From Branchinecta lynchi (taxonomy: Eukaryota; Arthropoda; Branchiopoda; Anostraca; Branchinectidae): a stretch of 64,000 nucleotides of DNA. Under the pieces are notes generated by a model. That model had not been told where the DNA came from. It saw only the letters and a list, made by a program, of their open reading frames with translations, and searched no databases. The stretch is from positions 14,751,998 through 14,815,997 of the forward strand of contig JAKZAP010000020.1 of NCBI GenBank assembly GCA_023053575.1. Reading direction: 5' to 3'. The position numbers were made by a program, and so were the translations under genes. Shown in pieces: positions 12,038 through 26,300 of this stretch (position 1 is the first letter of the stretch; each line of letters begins with the position of its first letter).

Positions 12038-12311
12038 TTACAAGGTACCTGTTATGTGTGCAAGGCGGCATTTTTTCAGCCTACCGAAAACTAGAGCGGC
12101 CGGAATCCAGACCTGCTCGGTAGTAGAGAATAATCTCCGAAATGGGACCAGGTATATGATGTGGTGCTCTAGCGTTAACTAGGCGCACCCCCCCTCCCTC
12201 CAGCTCGGTTCCCTTACCTTACCTTTATTTGGTATTGTAGTTCTTATTAAGCTTGTTTTCCGCTCGTTTTTTTTTTTTAAATAGCAAAAAATAATATAGT
12301 AGCTACCCAGA

Positions 12312-12665
12312 GATGGTCGAATCCAGGGCTAGGTACGAATCCGAATCCACCATTTCATGCTGAGGATTCGAATCCGGAATCGAATCCGGATTCGAGCCCG
12401 ACCCTAACAAAAGTGAAATCATACACATGGGTTATAATTTAAAAATGAGAGGCGCGTAAAAGCATTGATATCTAAGGTAATCGGACAACGTGATAAATTA
12501 CTGAGGATGGCTGGTGGCGGAGTTAAAAAAGGTGGATTGCATAAGGTTACTGTGTAAAATTTGGGAAACGGAAACTTGAGTGGATTCATAAGGTTGAGGG
12601 TTTGGAATCCGAATCCGAATCCAGCCTGACTAGCAGAAGATTCGAGTCCGGATCCGAATCCAGCC
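12312..12665 (+). repeat. Two clusters of a GAATCCG minisatellite
   Basis: At 12315-12400 and 12600-12665 the sequence is made of variants of GAATCCGAATCC and GGATTCGAATCC, including self-complementary stretches. About 200 bp of ordinary sequence separates the clusters. Confidence 0.7.
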
Positions 12666-12978
12666 ATAAGGATCTCTGTAGCTACCCCCCCCCCCCATCG
12701 AGACCTTTCCACTCTCTATCCCAACCTGTAAGCTCATGACATTTTTCCCCAGGTGTCCCGTCTTATCCTCTCCTTCTTTGGTTTCGTTCAAACGGCAGTT
12801 TTGTAGTCTCATTATTTCTCGTTTCCCTTCACCGCGATTTGTCATCTCTCAAAATGAGATAGAATGACTGGAGAGGGTTGGATAGCATGGCTGAATAAGC
12901 TCCATGATAGGGAGAAAATTGACAGCTAGTTAGCAATCTTTCCATCTTAGAGTCCAACCTGTAAGTGCTCGGCAAGCC

Positions 12979-13256
12979 CGATGAAAAATTTATCTAAAAA
13001 TAGTACTATGAAGTAGTACGAAAAAGTTGCATGCAGTACTAACGATGCTACTACATGCTTCTACTTTAAGGCTACCGTCTTACTGCATACTACTATATGC
13101 TACTATTAGCAAGACTGGATGCTACTGGATACTACTACATAAGATTGGACCAGTCTGAGGCACATTAAATGATAGTATTATTTGCTATTACATAGTATTA
13201 CATGTAACGTTTTCGTACTACTACCATACTACTACGCAGGCTACAAATTTTTCATT
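12979..13256. mobile_element. Probable MITE rich in CTACTA motifs
   Basis: The ends CGATGAAAAATTT and AAATTTTTCATTG are inverted repeats. The interior is dense in short motifs such as 'gtactactac' and 'gcatgcagtactaac', which form many local hairpins. A second diverged copy starts at about 13464 ('ccggatgaaaatttttcg') and runs to about 13695. No target duplication is clear. Confidence 0.55.
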
Positions 13257-13849
13257 GGGAGCGGTTGAAAACTCTTAAAGCGTGTGTACGTAACTTTGCT
13301 AGGCCCCGTGACTAGCTAGTTTTGCGGTGCAAGGCTGATGCGAGGCTTGACGAGGGAAATAATACAGTTTCTCGACCCTGGGGTAAACGGTGAAGTTTGC
13401 ACAGCGTTAGCAGGAATTGGATTGACATCCCATGGTGCTCTTCTTCCACCGTCAGTTAGTGCCGGATGAAAATTTTTCGAGAATTAGTCGTATGGAGTAG
13501 TACGAAAAAGTAGCATGCAGTACTAACGGTTGCCACTGCATGCTACTACTATCAAACTGGATGCTACTATAGCAAGATTGGATGCGATCGGATACTACTA
13601 CTTAAGATTAACTCAGTCGGAGGCATGTTATATCTATGTATCCCGTACTACTACATATCAGTACATGCAACTTTTTCGTATAATTACACAGTCAAAGAAT
13701 TGTTCGTCGGGTGGGATGGGAGGCCAAATAACCACCCTAAACCACCAAATAACCACCCTACCGAAGACGCAGTTGAATGTGTAACACTTCTGAAACGACC
13801 ATCCCGATTTCTTCGAGATGTGCAGGTACAAAAGCTTTTTATGATGTAG

Positions 13850-13960
13850 CCTATTATATAGCTATTTATTTATCACCCGTCATTTCAAACAGAAAAGGGA
13901 CGGAGTACAAAAACGAAAAGAAAAACAAAACAAAAGCAAAACGTAACACTTTCATGGGAA
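13850..13960 (-). mobile_element. LINE 3'-end remnant, reverse orientation
   Basis: 'tatttatttatcacccgtc' followed by an A-rich block matches the segment at 27285-27350. Both look like the reverse complement of a LINE 3' untranslated tail. No coding part is attached. Confidence 0.4.
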
Positions 13961-14067
13961 ACACACACACAAATCGACAATTACTAACTGAGACTCTCTG
14001 ACTGACTAAAAACCGAACACGATTACATACATATATACTTAAACTTTAAGAATGCACCAATATATAA

Positions 14068-14160
14068 CTAACGCGGTTAATAATAGTTAATAATAATTAA
14101 TAATAGTTAATAAATATTAATAATAGTTAATAAATATTAATAATAGTTAATAATAACTAA
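14068..14160 (+). repeat. AT-rich microsatellite (TTAATAATAG-type)
   Basis: About nine imperfect copies of a 10-bp unit, GTTAATAATA with variants, ending about 95 bp before the first coding exon of the receptor gene. Confidence 0.85.
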
Positions 14161-14254
14161 CCGTTATTATAATTCTGTAGGGATTTTGTCGCTTTTTTGC
14201 TCCAACTCCGTTGTTGGTTCATCCTTATTTAACCGCGTTTGTTTGCTTTTGCAG

Positions 14255-14359
14255 ATGAACGTCGTTATATTGACTGTCGCGCTGACTTTGCTTGCGACTG
14301 ATGCCATCACAAGTGTATCAGGATCGATATTTGATATGGAAGACTATGAGCTGCAGTCG
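14255..14359 (+). CDS. Receptor exon 1: start codon and signal peptide
   Basis: The ATG directly follows a strong acceptor (pyrimidine-rich stretch, then GCAG at 14251-14254). An upstream 5' UTR exon is therefore likely, though I could not locate it. The 35 codons encode a hydrophobic signal sequence (VVILTVALTLLA), then the acidic start of the mature protein. Donor GTAAGA at 14360, phase 0. Confidence 0.8.
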
Positions 14360-17300
14360 GTAAGAAATTATTTTGTATATTTCATGGTCTCCTTTTTTGT
14401 AGTTAAACTATTTGTTGTCCAAGAGTAGGTTTTTTTCAGACCTCTAAATCTTTGTTTCACTTTGATATTGAACATCAGCTCAGATGAAACGCTGATTGTA
14501 CAGTAGATGTATGCTTATTTGGACGTCATCGTTTCGCCGTAGGAACACTAAATCCCCCATACCACGTAACTTTTACTGCAAATACTTGTAAAAAAATCTA
14601 AGTCACATCCAGTTGTCACATGTTCTGTGGAATTTGAAATGGTTGCTTTTAATTGCCATCTGGCCCTTGTTTCAAATTTCACACCATTTGCTAAACGCTA
14701 CATAATTTGATCTAGATGGCGTTAGAACCAAATAACACAGAATAGAAGAAGACCTGTTTTGAAAAATCAAATATAATTCAGCAAATCGAATTCACACCAT
14801 TTTGTTTGTGCCAAAAGAAGGGTGACACAGTTGGCTGTTAGCTGCTATCAAGTCTGTTATTTTTCAGTTTACAGCTGTTTCTAAGCAACAAACTATTCGT
14901 CAAATATTTAGATAAGTGTTCAAATAAGCATACCTGTACTGCAAGTCTTGTGTCTCCCATCACTGTAAAAAGTTTCTCCGAGTAAGGATTAAAGTTAACC
15001 GCAGTATTTGCTACTGGGATTAATCTTATCTTTACTGAGATAAGATTAATCCGAATTAGAGATAAAATTATCTTTTTGGAGACAAAAGAGAGCTAACACT
15101 GCAGGATTTTTTTTTTTACAGTCAGGATTCGAATGGTTTTACCTTTCGCTCCCTTCCCCCAATGTCTCTATATTTTTATGGCACTTGCCCTTCGGCCAAG
15201 TGCCATATAGCGATCGCAATTTCTGCCCGTCCGTCGGTCTGTCCAGGTTTTGCTAGTTCGGGCTAGGACGATAACACTGGGCAGGCGTATCAGGGATCCC
15301 AAATGATTAAGTTGGAAATAGTCACTTCCCCCATCCGAGCACCGTGTGGGGAGTGGAGGGAGGAATCCAGAATCTTGAGGTATTTATAACTTTTGAACGG
15401 GTGATCGGATCTCGATAAAACTTGATATTTGGAAAGACCTCATGCCTCAGACAACCCACTTAAAATCCGGACCGGATCCAGTGACTTTGGGGGGGGGGGG
15501 CTGGAGGGGGCACCGGAAATCTTGGGAAACGCTATGAGTGGAGGGATCGAGATGAAACTTGGTGGGAAGACACCTAGCAAACACTAGATATATAATTGAC
15601 ATAACGAGTCGATTCGGGCACTGTGGGGGGAGTGGAGGGAGGGGGAACCCGGAATCTTGAGGTATTTATGACTTTTGAACGGGTGATCGGATCTCGATGG
15701 AACTTGATATTTGGAAAGACCTTATCCCATATAGCGATCGCAATTTCTGTCCGTCCGTCGGTATGTCGGTCTGTCCAAGTTTTGCTAGTTCGGGCACTTC
15801 CACATAAGCTAGGACGATAAAACTTGGCAGGCGTATCAGGGACCCCAAATGATTAAGTTGGAAATAGTCACTTCCCCCATCCGAGCACCGTGGGGGGAGT
15901 GGAGGGAGGGGGAATCCTGAATCTTGAGGTATTTATAACTTTTGAACGGGTGATCAGATCTCGATGAAACTTGATATTTGGAAAGACCTCATGCGTCAGA
16001 CAACCCACTTAAAATCCGGACCGGATCCAGTGACTTTGGGGGGGGGGGGGGGGGCTGGAGGGGGCACCGGAAATCTTGGGAAACGCTATGAGTGGAGGGA
16101 TCGAGATGAAACTTGGTGGGAAGACACCTAGCAAACACTAGATACACCATTGACATAACCGACCCGTGCCTACTCGTAACAATTGCCATATGAGCTCGTA
16201 GCTCTTGTTTTTATTATTGCTAACTGGGTCCTTCCTCGTGCATTTCTAAATGTCCTTTTATGATTATTGCCCGCACCATTTCGACAACTGACTGATGGTT
16301 GCGTGTTACCGCGGTATTGACTAAACTTTAGCCGATTTTCTAAGGCCTGTGGCGATTTATGACGTCATGAAAGAGGAAAATTCGATTAAAGTAATGTTTC
16401 AGGATATATACTTGTATCTACATATGTAGAGCCGAGCGGCCAGCGAGATGCCGGACGCCTTTACACTTATAAACCGTTCTAGGGACAATCAGTTCTGTTA
16501 GTAAATGGATAATATAGACTTTTCGGGTAACGTCACGACCCGTAGATAATCGGCTAAAGTTTAGTCAACACCGTTCCTGCTCTTCAGTATGACCAAAAAT
16601 TTTGTTTCATAGCATACAGCCCTTTCCACACCTTGTTCGTTGTAAACGTCCTTAGTTTGATGCTGAAATAGAGATAAATGGTGATTTAATCAGTAATACC
16701 TTTAAAGTTTAACCGAAAACGGTTGGGATAGGACACTGTAGACACACATCCCTTATTCACTTAAATTGGCTAGAAGACCCGCCGAAAATACGTTACTTCT
16801 TTGTTACGCTATTCACGAATGATCGATTTTCAAATAGTGGAACTTCCGTGTGGTTTGCGGCACCCCTGTGCGCTTCTGTTTATGTTGTATGCCTTACGAG
16901 AGAGATTTATAATTTTTGTTTGTTCAGGCACTAAGCAGTCTTCACCAAGCTCACCACTGCCCACTGAAAAGCCACGTTTGGGTTGAGATTAAATTTTCCA
17001 GGGTCATAGTAGAATGTTCGTTGTGGGGACGGCCGCATATAGTCTGAACGTCATAAGTAGGGTAATTAGTGGAAAATAACAAAAAAATCCCTTAGCAGAA
17101 TCCAAATAAGTCAGTGTATTTAATTAAATGACACAAAAATAAGTTGACTTTTCAGTCAAACTCTAAAATGTATACAAATAAATTTTGATTATGTTTAAAT
17201 TAAGGCATTCAGTGTATAAATAAAATACATCAGTCAACAAAAACAGGTCAAAATTACAGCGAAGCTAAGACCGATTAAAAGTTTTTGATAAAAATAGCTT

Positions 17301-20300
17301 TGAATGTGCCAGTGTTTAAATAGGCACTCTGGATAATAGTATAGTTGGAACAAATCTCATCTGACTTGACTTAAATTCTTAGCGCCATCAGGTATAACTT
17401 ATGTAATTAGTTTTGTAGAAAGAAAAAAAAAGGTGAAATAGGGTATAGTTTTGGTAGTGGGTAATAAACGAATTATTGATTTTAGTGTGAACGTGACCAC
17501 GAATGTGCATCGGCTGAGTTTTGCTCCGAAACGTTGAAGTGCGTCAACTGTTACGAATGCAGAGATTTTAACCGAGTCCTGGATTCAAATACCCCTCGGA
17601 AATGTGCCAAATCAGCAAACGGTTGCGGCAACTGCCTGCCAGGGTAAGTTGCGCCTTTCGTACTCCTTCTGCCCAAATCAACTGCTAGTCAGCAGGCTGA
17701 TGAATTCATCATAGCTGACGTATCCGTTGTATCAAGAACAAATAATCAGATAGAACTTATGTCTCTAGTAGCATCCGGTGACTATGAAAACCCCACAAAA
17801 TTGAGCGGACCTAGAGATACTTACATTAGCTTGGAGGTGATGTTAATATCCGTTTACTCCTCTTCCGTTTACTCTCTTCGGTCTTCACCGTTGTTTGTCG
17901 CACAAGAAATATTGAAGGATGCTGGCAGGAAGCGCACTCCGCGCGCCGACCCGCTCTGGAGCGCGTCCGTAGAACCAATCAGCTTTGACTCCTACTTTTC
18001 CTCTTCAGCGACTTAACAGAGATATAGCTATTTGCAGAGGTACCGAAACGTGATGTGGGGCGAGGCTAGTAACTTCCTCTCGTTTGTGTCGGGATTCGGC
18101 CGTATTTTACTCGACTCAGCATATTTGTATGGCCGAGATAGGGAGACAGCAGTTCTATCTCATTATTTGTTCTTAGTTGTATACATTATTTGAATATGTG
18201 TTTCAAAGTCAGCTTTGGCTCAAGGAATATTTATCAGCTTCTAGTCATGACTGACTAAATATTCCTTGAGCCCAAGCTGACTTTGAAACATAGATTCAAA
18301 TAATGCATACATCGGATATGTCAGCTACGATGCTTTGCCAGCTATTTTCGGCCCTTCTTGGCAAGGGTCGTTCTCAGGCTTCGTAGCTGACATATCCTTT
18401 TTATGCATATTCTTTGAGCTGACGTATCCGTTGTAAACCTTGTTTGAATAAACCTTTTTATGCATTATTTGAATACATGACTGACTGTAAACTGAATAAG
18501 TCAGCTGAGATTTTGTTTTGGTGATATTTCGGCTCTTATCGGCTACGGTCACCTTCGGGCCGTGGCTACAATCCATCATATTTCTATATTATAGAGGCGA
18601 AAGCCTCCGTAGACACGACGGTACAAGAGGCGTACCCGTAATCTCCCTCCGAATAGAAGAATGCCCAGTGTAAGGTTTTCCCCACAACATTCCATGCAAC
18701 TTTTCCTGTAGGTGCGCAAAATAGGACTGTGCAGTTAAGATCGACGCTGTAGGTGATCAGGATTCGTGAATCTAAAATAATTAAATTAACAATAAAACCC
18801 AAGGGCCTGTTAATCCCCAACTCAAAAGATACAGGGTGATCCACTTTAGTCTGTCCACTTCGGTCTTTTACTATAGCAGTTATATTATTATTATTACTGT
18901 ATTATATGTGGAATGAAAGGACCCTTGCCGAGAAGAGCCGAGATATCGCTGAATTCAAATCTATGCCTACATACGTGCTAAACACCAACAAATAAGTTTG
19001 TCTTTCTTTCGTTTTCAAACGGCCACAGTAGGTCATGGTTGCATTAGAATGACAAGAAACGGCAGAGCCAGCCAATCGGAGAGAGTTTCTGCAAAGAGAT
19101 AGGTCGGTGGAGCTTCAGAAATCGCGTGCCTCTTTAATTTAATTTCAAAATTTAATTTCAAAATAAAGCGGCACAACCTTTCATGCGCGAGCAAATTAAT
19201 TGGCACTTGTTATTAACCTACAACTAAAACATATACAATTGTCATAGAATAAATACAGTAATTTAAGTAAGGTTGTTGTGATATAAGGTAAACTGAGGCA
19301 CAAAACTCTTACGGTACCTTTCAATTTTACAAGCGACTTTTGAAGGTCTTCACTTGAATCAACTTCCCGTAGAAACAGCAAATTGTCCATCACTGAGCCA
19401 ATTCGAGAAAGAAATTGACGAAATTTTACCCAAATGTATGACCATAAATGTTTTAAAAGAATTCTGTAGAAGCTTTGTGTTAGTCCGCTTATGCTGCGAA
19501 CAGACGGTCAAGTTTTCCCGGCCAGGTTTTCTGTACTTTTATTTTCTAGTAGAAAAAATCTGATTTTTTGGGATCGTAAAACGTAAGTGGAGTGATACCT
19601 ATGACGTCGTAAAAGTTGTCGGTCTTTCTGTCTGCCTGTCCGTCTGTCAGCACGATGACTGTTGAAGGGAATGAGATATTTTGATGAAAGTTGGTGTGGG
19701 TCAAGGGAAAGGTCGAGTTCATAGATGGACTCTGTAGCTCAGCATTTAATATTTAAATTAAGGGGCGAACAAATTTTTTAACACATAAGGAGACAGTCGA
19801 TTTAATGGTAAGAAGACGTGCTGAGCACGAATATGAAAACCATTTTCTCGCCGGACAAGTAGTTCGCCCGGAATCCGGCTAAAACCGGAAAGTTTAAGTC
19901 AAAGTTTTATTTAAAGTTGATTAGATGTTCGATTCAGAGGTAAGAACTAAGAAGAATGTTGAATATTTAGATGAAAATCATTTTCTCGTCAGACAAGTAG
20001 TTCACGCGGAATCCGGCCGAAACCGGAACATTTTTTGGAAGTAAAAGTTTTATCTGAAGTAGATTAGATGTTCGGTATAGGGGAAAGGAGATACACTGAA
20101 TTAGATTTTTGAGCTTTACTTTTCGCAAGACAAGTAGTTCGCCCGGAATCCAGTCAAAACCGGAGATTTGGCAGAAGTAAGGCAGGAAGATTTGATCAGT
20201 TTCGTCAAAGCAGATATGACGTATAGCCTATGGGTAAATGCACACATGCTATCATATCTAAACTTGGTTTTCTCAGATGATTAGCCATTGGCCTTCTTCT

Positions 20301-23300
20301 GTTTCTAAATCTAAATATTAAAAATGTTCAAGGAGTCTGGCGAAGACCGGATATCTACAAGAACAATTTGTCTGAATCAAAGATTAAGCTTTTGGGATCC
20401 CATCGAAACGTTCGGTCCTGTTTCCGTTCGGAATTGATGATGGATCGGTTAACTTAATGTACCTGGAATCATAAATAGCAGAAAACAATTGTAAGCATCT
20501 GCAAAATTCCTCTAAAAATATTGATGTTGTATTGAAATTTCCAAATTGTTTTTCAGGTACATTTTTGAAAGTGAGAACCGATGGGCTGGAAACGACGTGG
20601 GACAGAAGATGGTTCCACGCCATCTCAGTAAGATTTCCGAAGTTCCACTAGTCGATGTAGAGCAAAATAGCACTAGGGGGTAGCGCCAAGACTTGGAAAA
20701 GTGAAACTCTCGAATAGCAGCGAGACTAGCACCACTAGCGATAAATAACGTCCATAGCTGAAACTCAGTCAGTCGTGCACAGACCAAAATAACACTAGGG
20801 AGTAGCGCCGAGACTTCACAAAACACACACACACCATAGCATGGACACTAGCACCACTAACGATATAGAACGTCCCTACTGAAACTCGATCAGTATTTCA
20901 CCAGCGCTGGCTCTGACAACTTAATGTTCTGAACATAGCGACAAATTGTTCAGCCTTGATTATTTCCTTGGCGTGTGCAGAACGCACCTTTCTTGTGCTA
21001 GAAATTTCTGAACCCGAAAGTTTGTCTCGCTTTAAATGCCGCAAGCGTAGTTGTCGGCGCTATGGCCCATGTCCCGTTAGCAAAGCATGGAAAGCATAGG
21101 TATTGGCGAATGGCGCTACTCTCTAGTGTTATATTGCTCTGGTCGTGTACCAGCTCTGGATCCGATAACTCCACATTCCGAAAACAGTGAAAAAAAAAAG
21201 ACACAGCCTCCCCTGTCTCCTCGATGTGTGAAGACCGTATCTTAGCTGTTACTAGAATTAATTGTTGTTGAGATAGAAGGTTCTGACATGTTTAGTACTC
21301 TCCTTTTGACTGAGTACAAACTCACTATACACATTCGACTTAACCCCCAAAATTTTCAGAGACCATAAATCATAACTGCTTTATATAGCGCCCGAATATC
21401 CACTAGTCTCTGTTGTTTTCTGTAATTCCTTTTAAGTGAAGTGTTCCTTGGAAAAATTCACTATTGCGAGCGTTGTAGCAGCTTTCGGTTTCCGGTTTTC
21501 ACCGTATTTTGCCGAGCTCATAACTCGTGTGGGTATTGGGTATACTTGTGGGTATTGGGTTATAGTTGTGCCTTTTGGGGGACCCAACCCCCAAGCCCAC
21601 CCGGTTCAGGGACAAATGGGTCCAGATTGTCCAGTAAATAATGTTCATAACTTGACCAGACCTGGGCACAGGACGATGAAATTCCTTATACTTGTAGATC
21701 CTAGGGATGGGAAATGACTCTCTAAGGTGCACCTCCCCCACCCAACCCGTTCAAGGGCAACTGGTCCCAGATTACCCAGGAGTAAAGTTCGTTGCCCGTG
21801 ACAGGAATCAACAGGTATTAAGTTGAAACTTGGTGGGTTTCTGAGCGTTGAGGTCTCATTTTGCGTTTTACCACCCCTTCTTGGTTCAAGGGCAAGTTGG
21901 CCCAGTTTGCCCATGAGTAAGTTTTTGACCCGTGACTATAAGTTGGTATATTCGAGGATATTTAGGTCCCGGTCTTGCAAGATTTTGAAGATCTTATTTG
22001 GATTTCTAATGCGGTTTATTTAAACTTTTAAACTAGGATGATTTCAAATTAGGTTATTTCAATATTTGTTGGGTTATTGGGATGCGAGATGGCTTGGTTC
22101 TAACGCCGTTTGTATATAAGATATAAAAACATTTTACTTTCACACTCCACGTCTGAGTGCTTGCGCACTTGTTAGCTTTACTAGCGGTTGTTCCAAACCG
22201 TTCGTAGACTCGCTACTTTCTGATGTACGTCACCAGTGTGAACTCACTGGAACCTGGTGCTGTTTAGACGTCACCGGGAGATGGCGAGACCAAAGTATTC
22301 CATATTAGAGGAAACACCAGACAGCTGTGAGAGGAGGGTGACGCACGCGCTTAGTGTCAGAATTCAAAACTAGTCCGACCAGTACTGCCAGAACATGTCA
22401 GACGTGTAATAGTAAATCTGTCCCCAAAGTCAAAGACAATAATAGTTGGAAAGACCGGTGACTTCGCTAAAATCGGGTCTCTGAAAATCGATCGGAACGC
22501 TACCTAGCGTTTGGACTTTGTCCAATTTCGAGCGGTAGATGAATAATATAATCAAAGCAAGAGGGCGTGAGTAGGCAATGTCTGTCAACATTAATTGATT
22601 CGAAGTCGTGAATTTAACATTTTTTTTCCATAAAAAAGCTATTTATTATTTTCCTACTTGTTTTTATTCCAATTAAAGAGGAAATCTGAATGGAGAGAGG
22701 ATGCTCATCATAAACGAAACGAAACAAAATCAACAAAACGTGCTTTGATGATGATTCTGCGGGGAGCGACGGAAGAAAATGTCAACAGAGCGATTTTTTA
22801 ACGAAAGAACATCCGCTAAACGGCGCTGGTTGTTGTGACTCATGGGGCTTACGGGAGTTTCTGGTCTTTCCCACTTTTACTGTCTTTGCCCAAAGTCAGA
22901 CAGTTGGTTAATAGTGCATCACTTACTCAAGGAGATGTATGTCGCTTTTTAAGCGTTTCCGTAATATTTTTAAAACTCGCTTTCGGCATGATTTCCGACT
23001 CGATTCAGACGTCGTTTTGGCGATTTCTTTTATTTTGTACGTAGTGGCGTTTGCCAAAGAGCGCCCTAGTAACGTCTTATTTTTCAGTTATGAACTTGAG
23101 CGGTGCCATGGTGGGCGCTATTGCGACAAGTGCATTCGAAGCCCATCTTCGCCACCCCCTGCGGCGAATGACCCACCCATCGTTCAAAACAACTTCAACG
23201 TCGAAGATAACAAGGGCACCGATTCTGCTTGGATAGTAGTAATTGTGGTTGGAATTGGGATCGGCCTGATCGCTGCTTTGGTGGGAGTATCGATGTTCTT

Positions 23301-26300
23301 CGTAAAAAAAGGTAAAGGCTGCTTTGTTACTTAAAGGACCCCTCGCACTATTTACTCTTCAACTTACAGTATTTTAAAATATTTGAATACTTTAGAACTG
23401 GGCTGTGCCTACAACAAATGACCCACGGTTTTGGCTGTTATAAGCCTTTTCCGAGGCCCGTTGACTTATAGCGAAAACAGGGAAACAACCGATTATTCTG
23501 ATGGAAAAACTTCTCGCAGACAACCGTCGAGAAACAACCGGTTTTTCTGATGGAAAAACTTCTCGCTAACCGTCGACAGCGTGAAACACATCGAAGGTAT
23601 CAAAACATGGCAAGTGAGAAAATCAGCGTAGTTTTGTTAGAGGTGTTAGAATGTACCGTATGAAATTGGGGTCTACGGGATTAGAAATATATGGAGGGAT
23701 TATGGAAGTAGGTTGCGTTAGTAATATCGGTAAGACACGTCCTTTAAGCTAGTTTCGAGTGAAGTATCCGCAAAAGCCAGCTAAGCACATTTGCGCGTAC
23801 AAGCCGGTTAAAGCTTGGTGCACATCGCTTCGGGAGCAAGGGGTCCCGGGTTCAAGTCCCGGTCAGGACCAAGAACTTTTTGCTGGGAGCTTTTGCATAC
23901 TTAACACTGGAAGCTTCGCAGTCGAGTTCCCAAGCACCGGTGCTGTACACGGACGAAGATGTATTTTATGGAACGTGGATCCGCGGTCGCCTAGGCGAAT
24001 TCGGCGTCGGTAGCGGGAAAACTCGCCACGTCCCATATGGACTGAAGTGGAATTTTGCTTGGATTGCCTTGCGGAAAAGAATCGCGTTCTGTGGGCACCA
24101 AGCTTAAAGTTCAATCGAAAAGGGCTGAGAAAGGATAATCTAGTTACCGGCCATTGATTCACTTCGTAAGGCTTGAAGACCTGATGAACAAGACCAAAGG
24201 TGTCGATGGGATCCCAAAAATCTAATATTTGATCCAGACAATTGGGTCTTGTCTTCGACAGATCCAGTCTTCGCCAGACTCCTTGAAAACTTTTACTATT
24301 AAAATTTAGAAACAGATTAAGGCCAAACAGTTAATCATATGAGAAAACCAAGTTCAGATATGGATTCAGCATGTGTGTTTACCTCTTTAAGTCATATCTA
24401 TTTTGACGAAGCAGATCGAAACATCCTGTCTGATTCTGCCAATTTCCGGTTTTCGCGAGGCGAAAAAGTAAAGCTCAAAAACAAATTCAGCACGTCTCCT
24501 TACCCCTACATCCAACCTCTAATCATCTTCAGATTAAACTTTTCCGTTTAACAAATTTTTTCGGTTTGAGCCGGATTCCGAGCGATCTATACGTCCGGAG
24601 AGAAAACGATTGTCAAATGCGAATTCAGCATGTCTGCTTACCTGCAAATCGAACATCGAACACGCAAATCAAATTTAAATAAAACTTTTACTTTGAACAA
24701 ATTATCCGGTTTTGGCGGGTTTCCGGCCGAACTAATTGTCCGGCGAGAAAATAATTTTCATATTCGAGCTCAGCCGGTTTCCTTGCCCCTAAATCGAACC
24801 TCCCATTAACTTCATATTAAACTTTTACTTTTCACAAATTTTCCGGTTTTCGCTGGATTCCGGGTGAACTATTTGTCCGGCGAGAAAATAAATTTCATAT
24901 TCGGATTCAGCATGTCTCCTTACCCCTAGCTCGACTATTTCATTAGCTTTTAAAAAATATTGTTTGTTCCCCTTAAGTTGAAACCCCTCCCCCACCCTCA
25001 AATATAGAGCTACATAGCCCATCTTCGAACTTTACCTGTACTTTGATCTAAAGAGTCCTCATGCCAAGTTTGATCAACATATCTCAACCTCTTTGAGAGT
25101 CATTGTGCTAACAGACGGACGGACAGACGGACAACTTTTGCGATGTCATAGGTATCCGTCCCTTACAGTTGGGGATCCCAAAAGCATAGTTAACAAAGTG
25201 GAAGAAAATGAAGAGAAAACGTTTTTTTGTTTTAATGATTTTTTTTAATTCCAGGTCAGGAACGACTTGTCAGAAGAACTTCCTTCGAAGGATCCACGAG
25301 CAGCAGCTCCGTCTCAACCCCGATGCTCTATAATTCGAACGCACTGCCTCAGCTCCGACAGCCCGCATACAACCAAACACATGTGAACGTGGAACCGGTC
25401 AACGAACATCTGATTAACATGGATGAACGACAGAGAGCTCTGCCGTTTAACATGCCGTAAGTTCTACCGATAGCCTGTACTAGTAATGATAATTGTATTG
25501 GATAAAGACAAATGCGATATACACGTTCCAACTCAGTAATCCATGAACACACATCAAGTTCAAAACTTTTAATTGCACACAAAAATTCAAATACATGACA
25601 AAAGCACTGTGGAGAAAACAGATTCGAACATGCAGTGCTTGTTAAAATTTTTACTATAATAACAAAAACGTACCCTAGAAATCCAACAAAAATAATATAA
25701 TATAACAAAAAGATACTTTCTAACTTCTAGCATTCTATTAATTAATCTTTCGATCCTAACTATTAGATTGGGCAGAGTAGCACTTCAGAATACCAGGAAG
25801 TACAGGGATGACCCCACCAAAAATCTCCCTATGAAATTCCGAAAGCGCTCGGCAACAGCTTTAAAAATAACCGATGTCGTCTTCTTCACTTCCGCAGATA
25901 AAAAAGGCATAATTCCCGTTTAGGTTCCTTTTATTCGTATCAAGAATCTTATTTGTACTACGCAGTGGTAGGCTATTGGCCTCAGTCGGGTCCAGTATCT
26001 CAAACAAACCATTTCAGTCTTTCCCGAGCTTCAGCGACTCTAACAGCGTGTTCCACCCTACTTACCGTAGTCACTACCCATGAGGTCACGGATTCTGGCT
26101 TCTTGACGTCAAGCCTGAACAAAATTTTCCAATCTTCGGCAATATACCGTGTCACCGGCTGGTCGGGCCAATCACCTGACAGAGATCGTAGTTACCACGC
26201 TAACTACGCTCGTAGGCTTGGTAAGCAAATAGTTACTATTTCGAGAAGGTTGGAACGGTCAGCGTAGTAACTTTTCATGAGGCTGGAAAAATATATTAAT

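Noticed and set aside
22835..23087. An upstream extension of receptor exon 3 as an alternative first exon
   Set aside because: The frame is open upstream of 23088, but a good acceptor (TTTTTCAG) precedes the conserved part, and the upstream residues show no signal peptide or cysteine pattern.
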